Origin: Aphis gossypii
Lineage: Eukaryota; Arthropoda; Insecta; Hemiptera; Aphididae
DNA length: 64,000 bases
Direction of reading: 5' to 3'
NCBI RefSeq assembly: GCF_020184175.1
Contig: NC_065531.1
Coordinates: forward strand, 43,607,213 to 43,671,212
The notes below the pieces were generated by a model, which saw only the letters and a list, made by a program, of their open reading frames with translations, searched no databases and was not told the origin of the DNA. The position numbers were made by a program, and so were the translations under genes. Below, in pieces: positions 58,835 through 64,000 of this stretch. How positions within the stretch are numbered: the first letter of the stretch is position 1; every line of letters begins with the position of its first letter.

Positions 58835-58858
58835 ATGTGAAATAGACTAGGAAAACAT
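58835..58858 (-). promoter_or_regulatory. Shared upstream block of odorant receptor gene
   Basis: ATGTGAAATAGACTAGGAAA on the plus strand, 153 bp upstream of the ATG at 58682, with TATCTTTCGGTC at about 58721. While bases between these words have diverged, the words are kept, which favours function slightly over plain recent duplication. Confidence 0.45.
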
Positions 58859-59197
58859 ATTTATTTATTTTACTAAAAAACTCCTCGATTGAGAAGTTTA
58901 TTAATTATTATATATTATAATAGTTATAAGTATAAAATAATAATTAGTGTCACGCAAATAAATACCCACCGACTACCATATAATATTTCAGTGCCCTGTA
59001 CCCTTCTATTTTCAGTGTAATATCATCCATATACAAATCCATATTATTATAACAATTATAAAACTACTATAATTATATACATTAAAAAAAAACTATGGAA
59101 TTTTAAAATGTTTACTTGTTTTGCATTTCTATTCCTTATATCTAAAATATCATTTAGGTTGAGTAAAATATAATATAATCCATTCAACAGAATTATT

Positions 59198-59430
59198 TTA
59201 AGATTTGACAGATATATACGATTTTTTATCGATTTTGTCAATAAAAGTATTTACCAAAAAGTTCTGGTTTTTCCTCAATTTTTTTAATTTCTTGCCTAAA
59301 TTATAAAAATAAGTATTTGTAATTTTTAATTTTGACTTCTCCAATGTACAAACTAGATCCAATTTTATATCCAAATCCACTTCCCTTTTTAAAATTGAAG
59401 AATGTGATCTTAAATATGGCATGCACTCTT
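59198..59430 (-). other. Unassigned open frame, possible terminal exon
   Basis: On the minus strand, after a TACCTACAG acceptor-like site (about 59430), the frame reads ECMPYLRSHSSILKREVDL and continues charged and helix-like (NLGKKLKKLRKNQNFL) to a TAA at about 59198. It resembles a coiled terminal exon of a transposon-type protein, but I recognise no family and found no partner exons. Could be chance. Confidence 0.2.
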
Positions 59431-60318
59431 CTGTAGGTACATAAAAAAAAAAAAAAAAAACAAAATTAATTTTGTATAAATTAATATTTTTAATAAAATC
59501 AACATATTCAGTGCTGCGTTCAAATTTTAAATTTAGAAACTTATTAATTATCCAGCCATCTCATTGGTAATGTGGATAGTTAATATAATTCAATGTTTTT
59601 GTAATTTTCATAAATATTTTTATTTCTATATTTTTTAGAACAACAAGTAATATAATTAATTTATAAATACTTTCTGGTTGTTCTTTGTAAATAAATACTG
59701 TACAAATACTTATTTGTTAACAACCATTGGTTGTATTTAAATAAATTATATTTAAATAATAATTATAAAATAGATTTATTAAATTTTTACAAAATAACAC
59801 AACTAGATACGTACGTTCACAACATCAAAGCGAGTGATGTTATCCACTGAATGCTGTTCACGAGAATTGTTAACTGCAGGAGTGAAAAGTATTACGGAAA
59901 CATGTAATTTACTTTTATAAGTAAGTACTCGTTTGACTTACCATTTAATGACTATTATAGGTTTAAAATAAAAATCGACAATGAATTAAATATCACTTTT
60001 TTAGTACCTAGTTACTTTTTTCTTTTGATGTGATAACTTTATACGTGTATAATTCTATATTTATAAAGCATACGATTTTCTGAGAATATTGATGCCTACG
60101 AAGTACGAATCAAATATAAAATAATTTATATCTTTTATCTAGGTAGTAAAATGATTTTGTTTTATTATAAATGAAAATATTGTAATCTTTTTTTATATTT
60201 ATTTTCATATTTGTAAATTATATCGATAAAAAATTTGACAAGTACAAGATAAATAAACCTAACATCTTCTTACATTGAGGCAAAAAATTTTGATGTGTAT
60301 ATACATTTTTATTCAAAA

Positions 60319-60530
60319 CTAGCTATCCCCCGTGCTGCATGATTCGTGCACTTTGTAGTTCATTAAAAAATGAATAACGTCAACTCTATATTATGTATAA
60401 TATGTTTTATTTTATACTAACTGAACAACAATTAAATAAAAATAAACACTTATCAAAGACGTTTTTCTGTTCTTTCAGGGGTATCAAACCATAATCATAA
60501 TTTTTTTCGCACTAATTTTTATTATAACTA

Positions 60531-60568
<38 letters not shown>

Positions 60569-60719
60569 TCAATTTATAAACAAAAATACTATCGTAAATA
60601 TCAAATTAATGTTTAAGCACCTCTCAAGGCTGAACCAAATTTACCAAATTTAATCGCAATTGTTTGAACAGTTTAAGAATGCATAAAGGACAGACAGACA
60701 TTTATATTTATTTTTTTGA
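60319..60719 (-). mobile_element. Decayed Helitron, minus strand
   Basis: Begins with CTAGCTATCCCCCGTGC (inverse of the CTAG 3' end) and ends near TTTTTTGA, with GGACAGACAGACA just inside, as in the 21960-22474 copy read in inverse. Internal microsatellite expansion and sequence divergence blur it. Confidence 0.5.
60531..60562. repeat. (ATT)n microsatellite
   Basis: About ten ATT/TTA units, ending in a TTACTATT imperfection. It lies inside the decayed Helitron. Confidence 0.9.
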
Positions 60720-61384
60720 AATAAATTATGAAAAAATGTTAATAGGGCAGAATTTTAGAGTGAAAGGATAGAATAATATTTTAAAAAAATGTTATGGTAG
60801 TGTAATCTTTAAACCGTGGATGATGACACAATTTCTATTTCATTTGTATTAAATAGTTTTTATATTTTTATTTATATTCAACTGTCATAGTTTTGTTATT
60901 TCATTTACCTGTTTTGAATGTACTATAAAATATTAAAATGTACACAATTACAATATATGACAATTTATACTAAAATATTCGTCATACTAATCTTTATGTC
61001 TAAGCTAAGTTGCATAACTGCTTTAATAGATAAATTATTAAACTAAATGTGTGACAGTTACAAACAATGTATCTTTATAATACACTATAATATATTATAT
61101 TATATCCTATCCTTAATATGAACTAAACACAGTATCTAATTAAAAAAAAAAATACATAAAGATATCTGAATAACTTATGAGAAATTTAATTTAACATAAT
61201 ATTTTATAAATTTTAGTTTTAAAAAGAAAATGTTTTATGAATATTCTTTTTATCATTTTATTAACTACTTTTGTTGCAACAAAATATATTTATTGTACAT
61301 AATGTCACCATAATAAAAAAAAATAAATTAAAATACACTTCAATGAAAAATTAATACATTCATCGCTTTGCTCAGGATCTAAAA

Positions 61385-63925
61385 TCATTCATATCTACTT
61401 TTCATATAATTAACCAAGACTGATAAAATTGTATAGCAATCACCCATTGTCTGTAAAAAACAAACAATGCAAATTAAGAACTATTTGTGACACAACATTT
61501 TAATTCGTAAATGACCGTAAGTACATGATTTTGTACCAAATGTGTATATAATTATTTTTAACATAAATTAGTAATTTTTTTCATAACTTAGGTTTTCAAA
61601 TGTAATCCTACATTTCCCACCAAATTTTCATATGACAATATTAAATAAACACACTTCCAACATTTATTTTATCAGCATTTGATTTTGGACTGACTTTAAA
61701 TGCTATAGACATTTAATTATCATACATATTACTATGATGATTTTCTATAGTCGAATTTAATTATCATGTTTTATTCAAAATATATTAATATTATATTATA
61801 CAATATCATCTGAAACGCCGTACTATATATTACATTTAAATTTTTAAACATAATAAAATTGTTCTATACTTTTCTTGTATTTTTTTTTTTTTTTAAATAA
61901 TCAAATAATTCATAATTATTTTAATTGCAAAATACTAATTTCATAAATTAATTTTTATATATTTTCAGGAGATTAATCAAGGAAGGGTTTTATGGATACA
62001 ACCCTCCCTCCTCAATTACGGAGATTCAGGAAAATTATTAAAGATAATTAAAACTCTTTTCAATTATAAAAAGAACAACATTATGTGGTCACCAAAATAT
62101 AAATTTGAGGGGTCATTGCGATATAGGTTACATTATAAACTACAACACTTCTGTAGTAAATAATAAAGGTAATTTTAAAACTAACAGATGCAAACAAATT
62201 TTACATTGAAAAACCATCTATAACATTTGCTACAAGGTATCAAATTATTTTTCGATTGTAGTGGATACAACCCAAAATATTTCCCGATTGAAGCAAATAT
62301 CGATTTGTATGTGTTATTTGATATATCAACAAATTGTATTAAAAAATTTCTTGAATTTGTGGCAATGGAAAATTTAACTCGTGAGGGTTAATCTAAACTA
62401 ATAATGCTGTAAATTTAAAAATTTGTTTTAGAAAAACAATAACTTGTTTAACAATGATATGATAGAGCTTCGGCAAGAGTTGTCAGTACAAAAGTGTTCA
62501 AAAATATATCTTAGGTGAGATTTAACTTAAAATACTACATAATTAAATGAATTTAAAGAATGTATACTGTTTCAAAAACCATTATTTCCTTATTTTAATA
62601 CGTTTGGCGATGATGTATAAAATTATGAAGATTTTAATGATAAATAAATAACCCCGTGATTAAATTTCTTTAACTATTTACAACGTTATATGTTAAGTTA
62701 GATTATAAAAGTATAGAAATGTATAACTAATCATGCACCCCTTCACAAAAAAAACTTATATATTTTTTTATACTTGACTGATATTAAACAAAATTAATTT
62801 TATGATTTATATATAATAATAACAATATTTTCACTTACTTTAAAAAACATTTCCAAGTCTACAATTTTTGTTCTAGTGAATCTTAACTTTTTATAGTGGG
62901 CATTATTTACTTTCATTGTTAATAATATCAGTTGTTTACACTTCTTATCCATTTCAGTCCAATTGCTGGTGTACAATGCAAATATTATTGAATCTTTCTT
63001 TAACCAATAAAAAGTACAAACACAAATAAAATATTTATTAAGAACCATTAAACTACTGATTAAATAATTTGTCAATGCTAATTATCTTTCTACGTTATGT
63101 ATAGTGTATACTGTATACTGTATAGGTATTTACAGTTGTTAGTTGTTGTTAAATGTGTAATTACAAAAATTAAATATATTGTTATAATAATTAATACTTA
63201 ATTTTTTGTACATTAAATAAATGTTTATTAAATATATATTTCAACTAGGCTGTATTCAAAAAAAAAAATTATTTTTATTATGTTAAATTCATTAAATGTA
63301 CAAATCAGATAGATCAACGAATATATAATCTTAAAACTATTTATGAATTTTAAATTACTTGATTATGTAAATTTCCAAATAAATAACACACCATAAATAT
63401 CTGAAAGGAGAATGAAAATATTAGGGATAACATTTTTAATGTTGTAACCTCCGAAGCCACAACTATATCCACGCCATATAAAATCTAAAACAAATGTATG
63501 TACATATTTAAAATAATTATATCATATTCACACAATCACACTTATGTATAGAGTCATAGCAGGACGGAATCGTTTATATTTTTTAAATGCATTTATCGTT
63601 TTAAGTTAAAAAGCAGGTACATGAAATATAACATTTTGAATTTAAGAACAACAAGAATTAAAAAAAGATGAATGACTATACTACTATACAATATTTTGTT
63701 TGATATCTTATAAACACATATTAAAGCAGGAATAAATAAATAAAATGTTAAATTTAAAAACAACATTTCAAATTACAATAGATTTATAATAAATTATAAA
63801 TCTAAGTATAATGAGATTTTCTTACCATTATGAAAATAAACCAAATTAAAATGAGTGATAACGACGAAACAAAAATTTGTAACAACATTACTTTTTCAAA
63901 TAGAGCTAAAAAATCTTCATACTTC
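61385..63925 (-). CDS. Odorant receptor, partial: exons 3-6, 5' part beyond window
   Basis: Exons (minus) 63925-63826, 63484-63359, 62997-62839, 61450-61385 have the same lengths (100, 126, 159, 66 bp), phases and splice sites as the two complete genes. Exon 3: KYEDFLALFEKVMLLQIFV. Exon 4 ends FMVCYLFGNLHNQ. Exon 5: DSIIFALYTSNWTEMDKK and FTRTKIVDLEMFFK. Exon 6: TMGDCYTILSVLVNYMKS, closer to the exon at 45277-45212 than to that of its direct neighbour. All four frames are open, so the gene may be functional; exons 1-2 must lie to the right of 64000. Confidence 0.85.
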
Positions 63926-64000
63926 CTAAAAAACAAAAACAGATTTTGTGAATAGTTGTATTATAATTGATATAAAAATATAAATCATTCTTATACACTT

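Larger units (their letters stand above)
58860..61384. other. Intergenic stretch between receptor genes
   Basis: No supported receptor exon. It contains a decayed Helitron (60319-60719), an (ATT)n microsatellite (60531-60562) and one open frame of unknown nature (59198-59422). 60785-60915 is paralogous to 44695-44850. Confidence 0.5.

Noticed and set aside
62800..63075. 91-codon minus ORF as a single-exon gene
   Set aside because: It is receptor exon 5 plus intron read-through. The splice sites at 62997 and 62839 match those of the paralogues.

Overview
The window is AT-rich, intron-containing insect DNA, almost certainly from an aphid. The best taxonomic evidence is a tandem array of 7tm_6-type odorant receptor genes with a constant six-exon structure at the right end. 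The aphid call also rests on the style of the transposon families (Helitrons, Polinton/Maverick, P-like, hAT, CACTA-like, Mutator-derived). It is an accessory, transposon-rich region with no rRNA, CRISPR or bacterial-style operon.

Layout. 1-1906: 3' part of a decayed Jockey-clade LINE whose reverse transcriptase has been deleted. 1907-14809: one decayed Polinton/Maverick (adintovirus-like) element. It holds the N-terminal part of a type B DNA polymerase, three small unrecognised ORFs, a double-jelly-roll-type major capsid gene, a minor capsid (penton-like) gene, an adenain-like cysteine protease, a spliced gene with a phospholipase A2 motif, an A32-like packaging ATPase, a conserved gene of unknown role, and a chromodomain integrase. 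The minor capsid gene is split by a Helitron (6490-8426) and a hAT element (8618-11061); both have exact, frame-neutral boundaries. 15138-16790: P-element-type transposase remnant. 17165-17513: small element with 31-bp P-like terminal inverted repeats. 17717-21562: CACTA/EnSpm-like transposase and a spliced companion gene, cut by a 100-N assembly gap. 21960-26850: several Helitrons, a hairpin and microsatellites. 27065-27511: an OTU-protease-like ORF. 27512-34341: about 6.8 kb without a recognisable gene.

34342-39122 holds a six-exon gene with an open frame across all junctions (466 codons). It joins a small Cys/His finger, the N-terminal part of a Mutator-like transposase domain and a novel C-terminus, and has three separate in-frame tandem duplications. 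Its 3' end runs into a 2.3-kb near-perfect palindrome (39060-41392) that carries more exon-like copies of the same gene. A piece of the palindrome recurs at 43109-43312, fused to a copy of an odorant receptor exon.

42140-63925 (minus strand): odorant receptor array with two apparently complete genes (55566-58682 and 45212-51217, 431 codons each), one gene entering from the right edge (exons 3-6), one pseudogene and one duplicated lone exon. The paralogues share an upstream block, and a patch of intron 1 is more similar than much of the coding sequence, which suggests gene conversion. I judge the Mutator-derived repeat gene with its palindrome, and the layered Polinton, to be the two most unusual parts.
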